This document shows positions 39,840-48,984 of a stretch of DNA of 64,000 nt, in pieces; position 1 is the first letter of the stretch, and each line of letters begins with the position of its first letter. Below the pieces are notes generated by a model. It was not told the DNA's origin and did not search any database. It worked only from the letters and a program-made list of their open reading frames with translations. The translations under genes were made by a program, and so were the position numbers. This DNA is from Chitinophagales bacterium. GTDB taxonomy: Bacteria; Bacteroidota; Bacteroidia; Chitinophagales; JADIYW01. The stretch lies in the NCBI GenBank assembly GCA_019694955.1, contig JAIBAX010000002.1, positions 1 to 64,000 of the forward strand, written 5' to 3'.

Positions 39840-41885
39840 TTATTTCGTTATTAAATCAGCAAATTCTTGTAGTTTTTGGAGATTTGGGTGATGATTGCTT
39901 TTGGCTATTGCAATATGTGGCTCTAAATTCCAACCGATTGATTTAGCACCTTTTGAAATCAGATTGGATAGTTCCTGCTCTCCTTTTTCATACCATGAAG
40001 CATAGTGGGCATATCTATAGAACCATAATTCTGCAAGAAGCCCTAATTCTTCTTGATCAGCTAATTCAAATGCCTTGTTTATATATGTCTCCGCATTTAA
40101 AAAATCATGCTCAGCAATGATTAAATGATGTGCATAGTTGCCATTATTGTTGGCATCGTTAGGATTTATTTCGATGGCTTTCTTATAGAATTCCTCCGCT
40201 TTATCATATTGTTTGAGGATATCTGAAAGGAATAGGGCATAGTTGTCAAGATTGTTGGCATCATTAGGATTTATTTCGATGGCTTTCTTATAGAATTCCT
40301 CCGCTTTATCATATTGTTTGCGGATATCTGAAAGGAAAAGGGCATAGTTGCCAAGATTGTTGGCGTGATTAGGATTTACTTCGATGGCTTTCTTATAGAA
40401 TTCCTCCGCTTTATCATATTGTTTGCGGATATTTTTAAGGAAATTTGCATAGTTGCCATGGAAATCAGCATTATTGGGATTTATTTCGATGGCTTTCTTA
40501 TAGAATTCCTCCGCTTTATCATATTGTTTGCGGATATCTTTAAGGAAAATGGCATAGTTGTTAAGATTGTAGGTGTGATTAGGATTTATTTCGATGGCTT
40601 TCTTATAGAATTCCTCCGCTTTATCATATTGTTTGCGGATATCAGAAAGGAAATGGGCATAGTTGCCAAGATTGTTGGCGTGACTAGGATTTATTTCGAT
40701 GGCTTTCTTATAGAATTCCTCCGCTTTATCATATTGTTTGAGGATATTTTTAAGGAAATTGGCATAGTTGCCAAGAACATCAGCATTGTTGGGATATTCG
40801 GTCAATCCCTTTTGATAAATTTTATTTTTCTTCTCCACATCCTTTTCTGAATATGCCTCATATAAATATTTTAATGCCCCTGTAAACAATTCCTTTGTGT
40901 CGTCACCGATATCTTCACTTTCTTTAGATATTTTATCGAGTAAATTTTTTAGCGTATTGTTTAAATTATTTATCCTTTTTTTGGTAGCCTCAACAAACGG
41001 ATGTTTATCAGGGTCATCTAAATTTTCAAAGACTTTATAATCTAATGCGTCATTCAACGAAATCATCAATTCATCAAACCCTTTGATTTTAACAAAGAAA
41101 TCTTTTTCTGTTAAAAGATCTTTGATCTTGTCATTGATTTCATTTTCATTTCTAATGCACCAATAAATAGCTTTCCTATCTTGTGCGTCAATGCTTTTTA
41201 AGTAATCCATTAAGCTGCCGTCATTTCCTCCATAACCGATAACCAGTAAATTGAAATTTCGCAGTATCGGTAACAAAGCATTTTTCCACTCATCTTTTAG
41301 TTTTTGGGTGTCAGTGTTATCATTGAAAGGATGTAAAAAAAGGTCGCGATGAACTTTAATGATGGTGGGTCTTTCCGTTTGAGAAGAGATGAATTCTGCT
41401 AATGTTTCGTGGCCAGCTGAAAAGGGCTTTTTAGACGTGTACATTCTCACGGAATCTTCAATCAAATAATCGAAATTGGTGGTGATAACAAAATTGTGTC
41501 GCTCCGTAGTGATGATTTGTGAGAGGATAACATAACCGATGCTGGGTTCAATGTTTTCCATTAGTTTCTTAAATTCTTCATATCCTATTTGTGGGGAGGT
41601 TTCATATCTTTTTTTGTATAAATACGGATAAAAAGCAGCAATATTTGCCGGATCAAAATGAATTTCCTTTTCCCAAACTGCTAGTTCTTCTGTACTTAAA
41701 TCTTCTTTCAAAATTTTGTACCATTCTTCTGCTAACTCCCATCCGGTTTTTATTCCCGAACTTTTTGATGCTCCGGCACCAATCAAAAAGCAAAAACGGG
41801 TTTCATCGCTTTTTAACCGCTTAATATCCTTGAATAAAGTTACCAGTCGCTTTTGGGTTATTTCGGAAGGTGTATTATTTTCCAT
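39840..41885 (-). CDS. SIR2-like NAD-binding protein with TPR array
   Basis: This 681-residue protein has two parts. The N-terminal part (about 30-270) is a SIR2-like (SIR2_2) fold: GAGAS at 36-40, ITTNFD at 134-139 with the predicted catalytic N137, KVHRD with H179, and GYGGND at 217-222. The C-terminal part (about 330-610) has TPR units, including six nearly identical 35-residue copies of KQYDKAEEFYKKAIE. The combination of NADase-like SIR2 and a repeat sensor is characteristic of bacterial immune effectors; here that role is an inference. There is no signal peptide and no obvious partner gene. It stands alone between thiS and glyS. Confidence 0.85.
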   Translation of the reverse strand: MENNTPSEITQKRLVTLFKDIKRLKSDETRFCFLIGAGASKSSGIKTGWELAEEWYKILKEDLSTEELAVWEKEIHFDPANIAAFYPYLYKKRYETSPQIGYEEFKKLMENIEPSIGYVILSQIITTERHNFVITTNFDYLIEDSVRMYTSKKPFSAGHETLAEFISSQTERPTIIKVHRDLFLHPFNDNTDTQKLKDEWKNALLPILRNFNLLVIGYGGNDGSLMDYLKSIDAQDRKAIYWCIRNENEINDKIKDLLTEKDFFVKIKGFDELMISLNDALDYKVFENLDDPDKHPFVEATKKRINNLNNTLKNLLDKISKESEDIGDDTKELFTGALKYLYEAYSEKDVEKKNKIYQKGLTEYPNNADVLGNYANFLKNILKQYDKAEEFYKKAIEINPSHANNLGNYAHFLSDIRKQYDKAEEFYKKAIEINPNHTYNLNNYAIFLKDIRKQYDKAEEFYKKAIEINPNNADFHGNYANFLKNIRKQYDKAEEFYKKAIEVNPNHANNLGNYALFLSDIRKQYDKAEEFYKKAIEINPNDANNLDNYALFLSDILKQYDKAEEFYKKAIEINPNDANNNGNYAHHLIIAEHDFLNAETYINKAFELADQEELGLLAELWFYRYAHYASWYEKGEQELSNLISKGAKSIGWNLEPHIAIAKSNHHPNLQKLQEFADLITK
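40140..40780 (-). repeat. 105-bp tandem repeat inside the SIR2-TPR gene
   Basis: Six in-frame copies of a 105-bp unit encode the TPR units. A core of about 40-50 bases is the same in all copies, while linkers differ. The high DNA identity implies recent duplication or gene conversion and potential copy-number variation. Confidence 0.88.
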
Positions 41886-42022
41886 TCTTTAAGTTATTAT
41901 GTATTTTAGGTAGGAAGTATTCCAACTGACTAAATTAGTTATTTTCTTGAAAAAGGAAAAATATTTTGTTTGATTGAGTGACAGAAATGGTTGTAGTCTA
42001 AAGCGTAAGTGCGTTGAATGTC

Positions 42023-42042
42023 GTTGTTTGTTAACAGACAAC
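42023..42042. other. 20-bp palindrome (one mismatch)
   Basis: GTTGTTTGTTAACAGACAAC is symmetrical except one position. It lies between the end of glyS and the SIR2-TPR promoter region, so it could be an operator or a terminator-like hairpin. Bases AGTCCACT follow, reminiscent of the dispersed hairpin repeat. Confidence 0.35.
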
Positions 42043-42174
42043 AATAGTCCACTTATCCTTACGTAATTTGGGATAATTCAGTTTTAAGTTGGAAAAACAT
42101 TTAGATTTCAGATCTTGTCAATCTTATTGTTTATTTTCCATTAAAGGTTAAAAATCAACGTTTAAGGGTGTTTC

Positions 42175-43704
42175 CTATGCCATTGCTTTCCTCAGCAGCA
42201 CATTCATATCTACCTTGGCAGCCACGAGTTGCTCTATTTGGTCGATATGAATCCTTTCTTGTGCCATCGTGTCTCTTTCACGGATGGTGACGGTATTGTC
42301 TTCTAACGTTTGGTGATCGACGGTGATGCAGAATGGGGTACCGATGGCATCCATTCTTCTATACCGTTTTCCAATGGCATCTTTTTCCTCATAGAATGTT
42401 CTTCCTACAAATTTCAGCTTATCAACGATGGCTCTTGCTTTTTCTGGCAATCCATCCTTTTTTAACAAAGGAAGCACAGCAACTTTTATAGGTGCCAATG
42501 CAGGGGGAAGACTCAATACGACCCGTGTTTCTCCGGTATCAGGAACGATTTCTTCCTTTAAACTTTCAGAGATTACCCGTAGAAACATTCTATCTAAACC
42601 GATAGATGTTTCAATCACATATGGCACATAGTTTTGGTTGAGTTCTGAGTCGAAGTATTGTAATTTTTTACCAGAATATTTTTGATGCTCGGTTAAATCG
42701 AAGTCGGTTCTTGAATGAATTCCTTCCAATTCTTTGTATCCTATTGGAAACTTAAACTGAATATCTTCGGCGGCATTTGCATAGTGCGCTAGTTTTTCAT
42801 GTACATGAAACCTCAAATTATCCTGCGGTGTACCGAGTGCAAGATGCCATTTCATTCTGATTTCTTTCCATTTCGCAAACCACTCTAATTCTGTTCCCGG
42901 GCGCACGAAGAATTGCATTTCCATTTGTTCAAATTCGCGCATTCTAAAGACAAACTGACGTGCAACGATTTCATTTCTGAATGCTTTTCCAATCTGTGCG
43001 ATTCCGAAGGGTATTTTCATTCGCGCCGTTTTCTGTACATTAAGGAAGTTGACAAAAATACCTTGTGCGGTTTCGGGACGTAAATAAAGCTCTGTTGATG
43101 TTTCTTCTAAAGAACCTAATTTTGTACCGAACATTAGGTTGAACTGCCTCACGTCTGTCCAGTTTTTGGAACCACTTACTTCACAGACTATTTCATACGC
43201 TTCTATAAGTTCCTTGTATCTTTTTAAGTCGCCAGCTTCAGCGGCAGATTTATAGGCTGCTTCCAGGGCTAATCCCTTTGCATAATCTCTACTTGCCTTG
43301 ACTTTATCGTCTTCCGACGATGATAAATCTATGCCTTTTTTCGCAAGTTCCTTCTCGCCTTTTTCTTTAAGTTTATCAATTTTTTCTTCTAACAAAACAT
43401 CTGCACGATATCTCTTTTTAGAATCCTTGTTGTCAATCAATGGATCCATAAATCCATCCACGTGTCCGGATGCTTTCCATGTGGTGGGATGCATAAAGAT
43501 AGCGGCATCAATTCCAACGATGTTTTCATTCATCTGCACCATGCTCTTCCACCAATATTCTTTGATGTGGTTTTTGAGTTCTGCACCAAATGGTCCGTAA
43601 TCATAGACGGCACCAAGGTTATCATATATTTCACTGGACGGAAAAATAAATCCATATTCCTTACAATGGGAAACAATGCGTTGTAATGTATCTTTTTCTT
43701 GCAT
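42175..43704 (-). CDS. glyS: Glycyl-tRNA synthetase (dimeric, class II)
   Basis: This enzyme of about 509 residues charges tRNA-Gly. The N-terminal motif gives PSSEIYDNLGAVYDYGPFGAELKNHIKEYW. Class II motif 2 (FRNEIVARQFVFRMREFEQMEMQFF) and motif 3 (GLDRMF) are present, and a C-terminal anticodon-binding domain follows. It is the single-chain alpha2 type, not the GlyQ/GlyS tetramer. The start is ATG 43704, because the TTG at 43713 lies inside the -7 box. Confidence 0.95.
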   Translation of the reverse strand: MQEKDTLQRIVSHCKEYGFIFPSSEIYDNLGAVYDYGPFGAELKNHIKEYWWKSMVQMNENIVGIDAAIFMHPTTWKASGHVDGFMDPLIDNKDSKKRYRADVLLEEKIDKLKEKGEKELAKKGIDLSSSEDDKVKASRDYAKGLALEAAYKSAAEAGDLKRYKELIEAYEIVCEVSGSKNWTDVRQFNLMFGTKLGSLEETSTELYLRPETAQGIFVNFLNVQKTARMKIPFGIAQIGKAFRNEIVARQFVFRMREFEQMEMQFFVRPGTELEWFAKWKEIRMKWHLALGTPQDNLRFHVHEKLAHYANAAEDIQFKFPIGYKELEGIHSRTDFDLTEHQKYSGKKLQYFDSELNQNYVPYVIETSIGLDRMFLRVISESLKEEIVPDTGETRVVLSLPPALAPIKVAVLPLLKKDGLPEKARAIVDKLKFVGRTFYEEKDAIGKRYRRMDAIGTPFCITVDHQTLEDNTVTIRERDTMAQERIHIDQIEQLVAAKVDMNVLLRKAMA

Positions 43705-43710
43705 AATGGG

Positions 43711-43718
43711 CAAAGATA
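43711..43718 (-). promoter_or_regulatory. -7 promoter box of glyS
   Basis: On the minus strand TATCTTTG matches TAnnTTTG and lies 6 bases before the ATG at 43704, implying a transcript with almost no leader. The same box precedes the thiolase and helicase genes. Confidence 0.6.
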
Positions 43719-43739
43719 AACAAACTGTTGTATTCGAAA

Positions 43740-43930
43740 AAATTTGGCGATGGGAATTTGGGAATGTGGAGATGTGAAGATGTGGGGATTTGAAAATGTC
43801 AGTTCACAGTTCATGGTAGATTTGGAAATGTGAAGATCCCGATACGGGACAGGTTATGGAGATTTGAAAATGTCAATAGGCAATCGTCGAAAAGTTCACA
43901 GTTCATAGTTCACGGTTCACAGAATTTTTC
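43740..43930. repeat. Short-period intergenic repeats
   Basis: The first part has 7-8 base units like GATGTGGA and GATTTGAAAATGTC. The second part has GTTCACAGTTCATAGTTCAC, with 7-base periodicity. Similar units lie at 37484-37565 in reverse orientation. No gene is seen. Confidence 0.6.
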
Positions 43931-43980
43931 GATTTGAGGTTTGAAAATCCCTATAAATCAGGCAAGTTGTGGAGATCTTT

Positions 43981-44580
43981 CCCCCTTGTTTTTGCGTCTC
44001 CACGAAAATAAACGCTTTGTACACCTCATTACAGGGTATCTTTAAAACCAACAAAAATACCAAAATCGTTGATAATCAACTTATAATTGATTTTTTTTAA
44101 CGCTGCCTCTTTGGTATTCTTCCCCCTGTTTTCATGTCTCCACGAAAATAGACATTTCTTAAAACCTCATTACTACTTACAACAGGGTGTCTTCAAAAGC
44201 AACCAAAATACCAAAATCATTGATAATCAACTAATAATTGATTTTTTTTAAACCCCGCACTCTTTGGTGTCCTTTCTTTCCCATGTTTTCGTGTCTCCAC
44301 GAAAACAGACGCTTTGTAACACCTCATTACTACTTACAACAGGGTGTCTTCAAAAGCAACCAAAATACCAAAATCATTGATAATCAACTAATAATTGATT
44401 TTTTTTAAACCCCGCACTCTTTGGTGTCCTTTCTTTCCCGTGTTTTCGTGGAGACACGAAAACAGACGCCTCATTACTGCTTAACAACTGGTATCTTCAA
44501 AAGCAACAAAATTACCAAAATCGTTGATAATCAACTTCTAATTGATTTTTTTTAAAACTCCGCACTCTTTGGTGTTCTTG
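43981..44580. repeat. Tandem array, about 150-bp units derived from the asnS 3' end
   Basis: Four units follow one another. Each carries a TTTTCGTG hairpin, CACCTCATTAC, the sequence AAAATCrTTGATAATCAAC, TTGATTTTTTTTAA and then a copy of CGCACTCTTTGGTGTCCTT. That last piece is the reverse complement of the last codons of asnS, and the final unit is the real asnS end. Units two and three are almost identical for more than 110 bp. No ORF or RNA gene is seen. Confidence 0.85.
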
Positions 44581-45979
44581 GAAAAGGAATAACATCCCTG
44601 ATATTGCTCATACCGGTTACAAAAAGCACCAATCGCTCAAAACCCAATCCAAATCCCGCATGCGGACATGCACCAAATTTTCTGGTTTCTAAGTACCACC
44701 AAATACTTTCTTCTTCAATACCGACAGCGTGTGCCCGTTGTTTTAGTTTGTCATAATCATCCTCTCTTTGTGACCCACCAATAATCTCACCAATGCCGGG
44801 GAATAAAACATCCATTGCCCTAACCGTCTTTCCATCTTCGTCCTGCTTCATATAGAAAGCTTTTATTTCGGTCGGATAGTTTGTAAGGATCACGGGTTTC
44901 CTAAAATGTTTCTCTACCAAGTAACGCTCATGTTCACTTTGTAAATCAGTCCCCCAGTCTACTGGAAACTGGAATTTTTTCTTAGCATTCTTTAGAATCT
45001 CCACCGCATCCGTATAGGTTAGTCGGACAAAACTATTGTTCACCACAAAATTCAGCCTTTCTAAAAGACCGAGTTCACTGCGTTCCTGTTGTGGCTTTTG
45101 CTTTTCCTCCTCAGCATTGCGCTGATCCAGAAATTTTAGGTCATCATTGCAATGTTCGATGGCATAAGCCACTAAATATTGAAGGAAGTCTTCTGCTAAA
45201 TCCATGTTGTCTTCCAACTCAAAAAAGGCTACCTCCGGTTCTATCATCCAAAACTCTGCAAGATGTCTGGAAGTATTGGAATTTTCGGCACGAAAAGTTG
45301 GACCAAAAGTATACACTTTTGATAGTGCCATTGCACCCAACTCCCCTTCTAATTGACCGCTGACGGTTAGATTTGTTTCCTTACCAAAAAAATCTTCCTT
45401 GTAGTTGATACTACCGTCTTCGTTTTTCGGAGGATGGTTCATATCTAAAGTAGTTACACGAAACATTTCTCCGGCACCCTCCGCATCAGAACCCGTAATG
45501 ATAGGCGTATGTAGGTAATAAAAGCCTCTGTCATTAAAATACTTATGAATAGCAAATGCCAAAGCATGTCTGATTCGCAAAATGGCACTGAAAGTTTGCG
45601 TGCGAGGTCTCAGATGCGCAATTTCTCTCAAAAATTCTAAAGAGTGGCGCTTGGGTTGGAGTGGATATTTTTCAGGGTCTGCTTTCCCATATACCTCCAC
45701 GGCTTGTGCCTTCACTTCCACCGCTTGACCACTGCCCTCAGAAGCCACTAATATGCCACTGATACAAACACAGGCGCCTGTATTAACATCCTTTAATTGC
45801 TCTTCAGGGATAGATTCAAAATCTACCACCGCCTGAATATTATGGATAGTTGTTCCATCGTTAATATTTATGAAAGCAAACGCCTTGCTGACACGCTTGG
45901 TGCGCACCCATCCTCTAACCTTTACTTCTTGACCAATTTGGCCATCCTTTAAAATTTCTTTTATAAAAATGTTCTTCAT
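44552..45979 (-). CDS. asnS: Asparaginyl-tRNA synthetase
   Basis: This 475-residue class IIb synthetase has an N-terminal OB-fold anticodon domain (about 1-110; [22 protein letters not shown]). Motif 2 lies in [26 protein letters not shown], and motif 3 in [15 protein letters not shown]. It charges tRNA-Asn directly. It follows two acyltransferase genes on the same strand. Its last nine codons are repeated in the tandem array behind it. Confidence 0.96.
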   Translation of the reverse strand: MKNIFIKEILKDGQIGQEVKVRGWVRTKRVSKAFAFININDGTTIHNIQAVVDFESIPEEQLKDVNTGACVCISGILVASEGSGQAVEVKAQAVEVYGKADPEKYPLQPKRHSLEFLREIAHLRPRTQTFSAILRIRHALAFAIHKYFNDRGFYYLHTPIITGSDAEGAGEMFRVTTLDMNHPPKNEDGSINYKEDFFGKETNLTVSGQLEGELGAMALSKVYTFGPTFRAENSNTSRHLAEFWMIEPEVAFFELEDNMDLAEDFLQYLVAYAIEHCNDDLKFLDQRNAEEEKQKPQQERSELGLLERLNFVVNNSFVRLTYTDAVEILKNAKKKFQFPVDWGTDLQSEHERYLVEKHFRKPVILTNYPTEIKAFYMKQDEDGKTVRAMDVLFPGIGEIIGGSQREDDYDKLKQRAHAVGIEEESIWWYLETRKFGACPHAGFGLGFERLVLFVTGMSNIRDVIPFPRTPKSAEF

Positions 45980-45998
45980 AATATTTATTGATGAAAGA

Positions 45999-46577
45999 TT
46001 AAATATATCGTTGATCCAGGCTGTACAATTCCGGATTCCTGGGAGTTATGTTTTTATAAAATGCCATAATTTCGCGCATGTCCTTTTCTAAATCCGTCGG
46101 ATAAATTAATTTGCCGATGCCGGCTTCTTTCTTGGCATAATCAAGATAACCCAATCCTATCGGAACGCCAGCCATTTTTGCAGTATGCCAAAATCCTGTT
46201 TTCCATTCCGTTCTTTTTGACCGCGATCCCTCGGGTGTGACCATTACAGATATTTTGTCATACTTTGTAAACAACTCTGCCATAGCTTCTACCATGCTTG
46301 GGCGTGGATCACCGGGTTTCTTGGGTGTTCTGTCAATAGGAATGCCACCCATTGGACCAATCAACAAATTAAAAGGAAACCGAAACCATTCCTTCTTAAT
46401 GGTAAAACGCACCGGAATGCCCATGTCGAAATAACCACCCATGGCATGTACTAAATCCCAGTTACTGGTATGTGGAGCCGCAATAACCACCGAGCGTTCA
46501 ACACCCTTAGGATAATTGGGATTCATTTTCCAGCCCATCAATTTATACAGGAAATAAAAAATGTACTTTAAAAGCAT
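45999..46577 (-). CDS. PlsC-like lysophospholipid acyltransferase 1
   Basis: This 192-residue membrane-associated acyltransferase has the HX4D motif in [12 protein letters not shown], the [11 protein letters not shown] block and a PEGSRSKR motif near 115. It would move an acyl chain to a glycerolipid intermediate. The product type is unknown. Its closest relative in the window is the next gene, with the same motifs, so the pair is a tandem duplication. Confidence 0.85.
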   Translation of the reverse strand: MLLKYIFYFLYKLMGWKMNPNYPKGVERSVVIAAPHTSNWDLVHAMGGYFDMGIPVRFTIKKEWFRFPFNLLIGPMGGIPIDRTPKKPGDPRPSMVEAMAELFTKYDKISVMVTPEGSRSKRTEWKTGFWHTAKMAGVPIGLGYLDYAKKEAGIGKLIYPTDLEKDMREIMAFYKNITPRNPELYSLDQRYI

Positions 46578-46753
46578 ACATGAATTTTTGCAAAGGTACG
46601 ATTTATAGAAATATTTGGAAGTGTTTATCTTGTCAAGTTGTTGATTTCGTACTAAGTTTTGAGAAAATCTTCAAATCTCCAAGCCCAGACATTTTTACCT
46701 CAACCTTCAAATGCTAAATACCGTAAAAGGTGAATCAACCAACTGTGAGCGCC

Positions 46754-47323
46754 CTATGAATAGCGTTCGTCTAGTGCAAATTGCGGTTTTTTTCCTTTTT
46801 TATCTTTGTAAAATGCCATAATCGTCCTCATATCTTCTTCAAAATCGTTGGGAATGAACGACTTGAGTATTTCGGCAGTTTTTGTTTCGTAATTTAAATG
46901 TCCCAGACAAATAGGAACATTAGCGAGCTTTGCCGTATACCAAAACCCTGTTTTCCATTGCGACCGCAATGACCGAGAACCTTCGGGTGTAACCGTCATT
47001 GCAATTTTGGTATATTGCGCAAAAATTCCCGCCATGGCTTCTACCATACTTTTTTTCTCTATATCATTTTTCTTTTTTGTCCGATCTATAGGAATTCCTC
47101 CGAGCGATTTTATTAATAGACCAATTGGAAATCGAAACCATTCTTTTTTCATGGCAAAATGTGCAGGGATGTCTAGTTCATAAAAGGCTCCTACACCAAA
47201 AACAAAATCCCAGTTCGATGTATGGGGTGCAACAATCATCACACATCGCTGTGCATCCTCAGGAACTTCGTTGCGCACTTTCCAACCCGCAATCTTATAT
47301 ACCAAATAAAAAACAATTCTCAT
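46754..47323 (-). CDS. PlsC-like lysophospholipid acyltransferase 2
   Basis: This protein of about 189 residues begins MRIVFYLVYKIAGWKV. It repeats the motifs [31 protein letters not shown] and TPEGSRSLRSQWKTGFWYTAKLA. It is a diverged tandem copy of the neighbour at 45999-46577. A longer GTG-started frame to 47359 is possible but less likely. Both lie upstream of asnS on the same strand. Confidence 0.84.
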   Translation of the reverse strand: MRIVFYLVYKIAGWKVRNEVPEDAQRCVMIVAPHTSNWDFVFGVGAFYELDIPAHFAMKKEWFRFPIGLLIKSLGGIPIDRTKKKNDIEKKSMVEAMAGIFAQYTKIAMTVTPEGSRSLRSQWKTGFWYTAKLANVPICLGHLNYETKTAEILKSFIPNDFEEDMRTIMAFYKDKKGKKPQFALDERYS

Positions 47324-47433
47324 TTTTGGCAAGTTTTTTGACAAATTTATACTATTCACGTAAATATTGACGTATAAGTATTAAGATAATTTGAACAAAC
47401 ATACAATGATAGAGAAAACCAACATCAACCTGC

Positions 47434-47441
47434 TATCTTTG
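47434..47441 (+). promoter_or_regulatory. -7 promoter box of helicase gene
   Basis: TATCTTTG, followed by CACC as in the thiolase promoter, lies 19 bases before the TTG start at 47461. Confidence 0.6.
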
Positions 47442-47460
47442 CACCTCAATTTTAACTGCC

Positions 47461-48984
47461 TTGGATAAAGTAATCGACATATTGCCACCAGAAAACCAAA
47501 AAACGCTTTATCCCTATCAGGTCGAAGCCATAGAAAAACTGCTGGAACACCTTTTGCACAACGAAGAAAAGGAAAACATCATTTTTCAACTACCAACTGG
47601 TGGAGGAAAAACGGTCATCTTCTCGGAAATTACCAAAAGACTTATCCAACTGACCGGAAGAAAAGTACTCATTCTTACCCATAGAATCGAATTGCTCAAG
47701 CAAACATTTGGTGTACTTTCTGAAGTAGGCATTCCATCTTGTATCATTACAAGCGAGGTAGGAAAGATTGAAGATCATACACAATATGAGTGTTACTTGG
47801 CGATGGTGGAAACGCTTAACAATCGACTGCAAGAGTACGAAAACTATCTCCCCAATATAGATTTAGTAATTGTTGATGAGGCACATTACAATTCTTTTCG
47901 TAAGATATTCCAGTATTTCAAAGATGCCGTCATTCTGGGTTTTACGGCTACTCCACTGAGCTCAAATATTAACCTGCCATTAAAGGAAAACTATCAAAAA
48001 CTCCTTGTCGGGCAATCCATTGCAGAGCTGATTAAGAAAGGATTTTTAAGTGAGGCAACCACCTATACTTTTGATGTTAACCTAGAGTCATTAAAAATTG
48101 GCATTGATGGAGATTTTTCTGTCAGCAGTTTGGAGCGTTTGTATAGCGAATATGATATGCAAGACAAGTTGCTCAAGGCTTATGAAGAATGTGCACTTGG
48201 TTCTAAGACGTTGATATTCAACAGCTCCATTGCTTCTTCAAAAGTTGTTGAGAACCTATTTATCAAGGCAGGTTATGAAATTAAACACCTCGACAGCACT
48301 TATCCTAAAGAGGAAAGAAAAGAAATTTTAGCATGGTTCAGAGAAAAACCGGATGCGATTCTTACCTCCGTAGGTATCTTAACTACAGGGTTTGACGAAC
48401 CAACAGTGGAAACCATCATCTTAAACAGGGCAACACGATCCTTAACGCTGTATCACCAAATGTGTGGACGTGGTTCGAGGGTGCTTCCTAATAAAAAGTT
48501 CTTTAAAATCATAGATCTTGGAAACAATGCCAAACGACTGGGATTGTGGCAAGACTATGTGGATTGGAAGGAAGTGTTCCTCAATCCTACAAAATTCCTC
48601 GAACAAATGGCAGAGTGGGAAGAGAAGCTCAATAGCGGGTTAGTATATTCACTTCCTGACTACATCAAAAGGAGTTTCCCAAAATCCATGGATTTCTCTT
48701 TTGACATGGAAGAAGAATATTATTCTAGATTGAAGAAAGCGAAAAAAACCATCGAAGCCGTAGATGCCTCTATTGAAAACCACTATCAAAGAATTGTTGA
48801 AAATGCCGGCGACCTCTATGAAGGGTTAGATTTATTAAATCTGCTTCAAGATGAAATACAGTTCAGGTTGAGGGTTTATACCAATTGTCTATCAAAATCA
48901 ACAAAAAATTATTTCAATTATTTGTTGGAGAATTACAACGAAAAGATAAAAAGTAGATTAAGGAAGGAATTCTATCGCTTCTAG
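47461..48984 (+). CDS. DEAD/DEAH-box helicase family protein
   Basis: This 507-residue superfamily 2 helicase uses a TTG start placed just after a promoter box. Walker A PTGGGKT is near residue 50 and the DEAH box VIVDEAH near 140. The SAT-like motif FTATP follows, and the C-terminal motif is YHQMCGRGSRVLP (about 330-340). The last about 110 residues are helical and unassigned. Nucleic-acid target is unknown. Its end overlaps the convergent PPTase gene by 27 bp. Confidence 0.86.
   Translation: MDKVIDILPPENQKTLYPYQVEAIEKLLEHLLHNEEKENIIFQLPTGGGKTVIFSEITKRLIQLTGRKVLILTHRIELLKQTFGVLSEVGIPSCIITSEVGKIEDHTQYECYLAMVETLNNRLQEYENYLPNIDLVIVDEAHYNSFRKIFQYFKDAVILGFTATPLSSNINLPLKENYQKLLVGQSIAELIKKGFLSEATTYTFDVNLESLKIGIDGDFSVSSLERLYSEYDMQDKLLKAYEECALGSKTLIFNSSIASSKVVENLFIKAGYEIKHLDSTYPKEERKEILAWFREKPDAILTSVGILTTGFDEPTVETIILNRATRSLTLYHQMCGRGSRVLPNKKFFKIIDLGNNAKRLGLWQDYVDWKEVFLNPTKFLEQMAEWEEKLNSGLVYSLPDYIKRSFPKSMDFSFDMEEEYYSRLKKAKKTIEAVDASIENHYQRIVENAGDLYEGLDLLNLLQDEIQFRLRVYTNCLSKSTKNYFNYLLENYNEKIKSRLRKEFYRF

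Noticed and set aside
40140-40780. CRISPR array
   Set aside because: The repeats are 105-bp in-frame coding units without alternating unrelated spacers.
40365-40850. 161-codon ORF on the + strand across the TPR repeats
   Set aside because: It is the reverse-strand shadow of the TPR units; no independent signal for translation.
43720-44551. T-box or other leader RNA for glyS
   Set aside because: The region is made of derived repeats and short-period sequence; no T-box core or specifier stem is visible, and T-boxes are not expected in Bacteroidota.
43981-44580. CRISPR array or rRNA-type repeat
   Set aside because: Units of about 150 bp with nearly identical content throughout and no spacers; derived from asnS.
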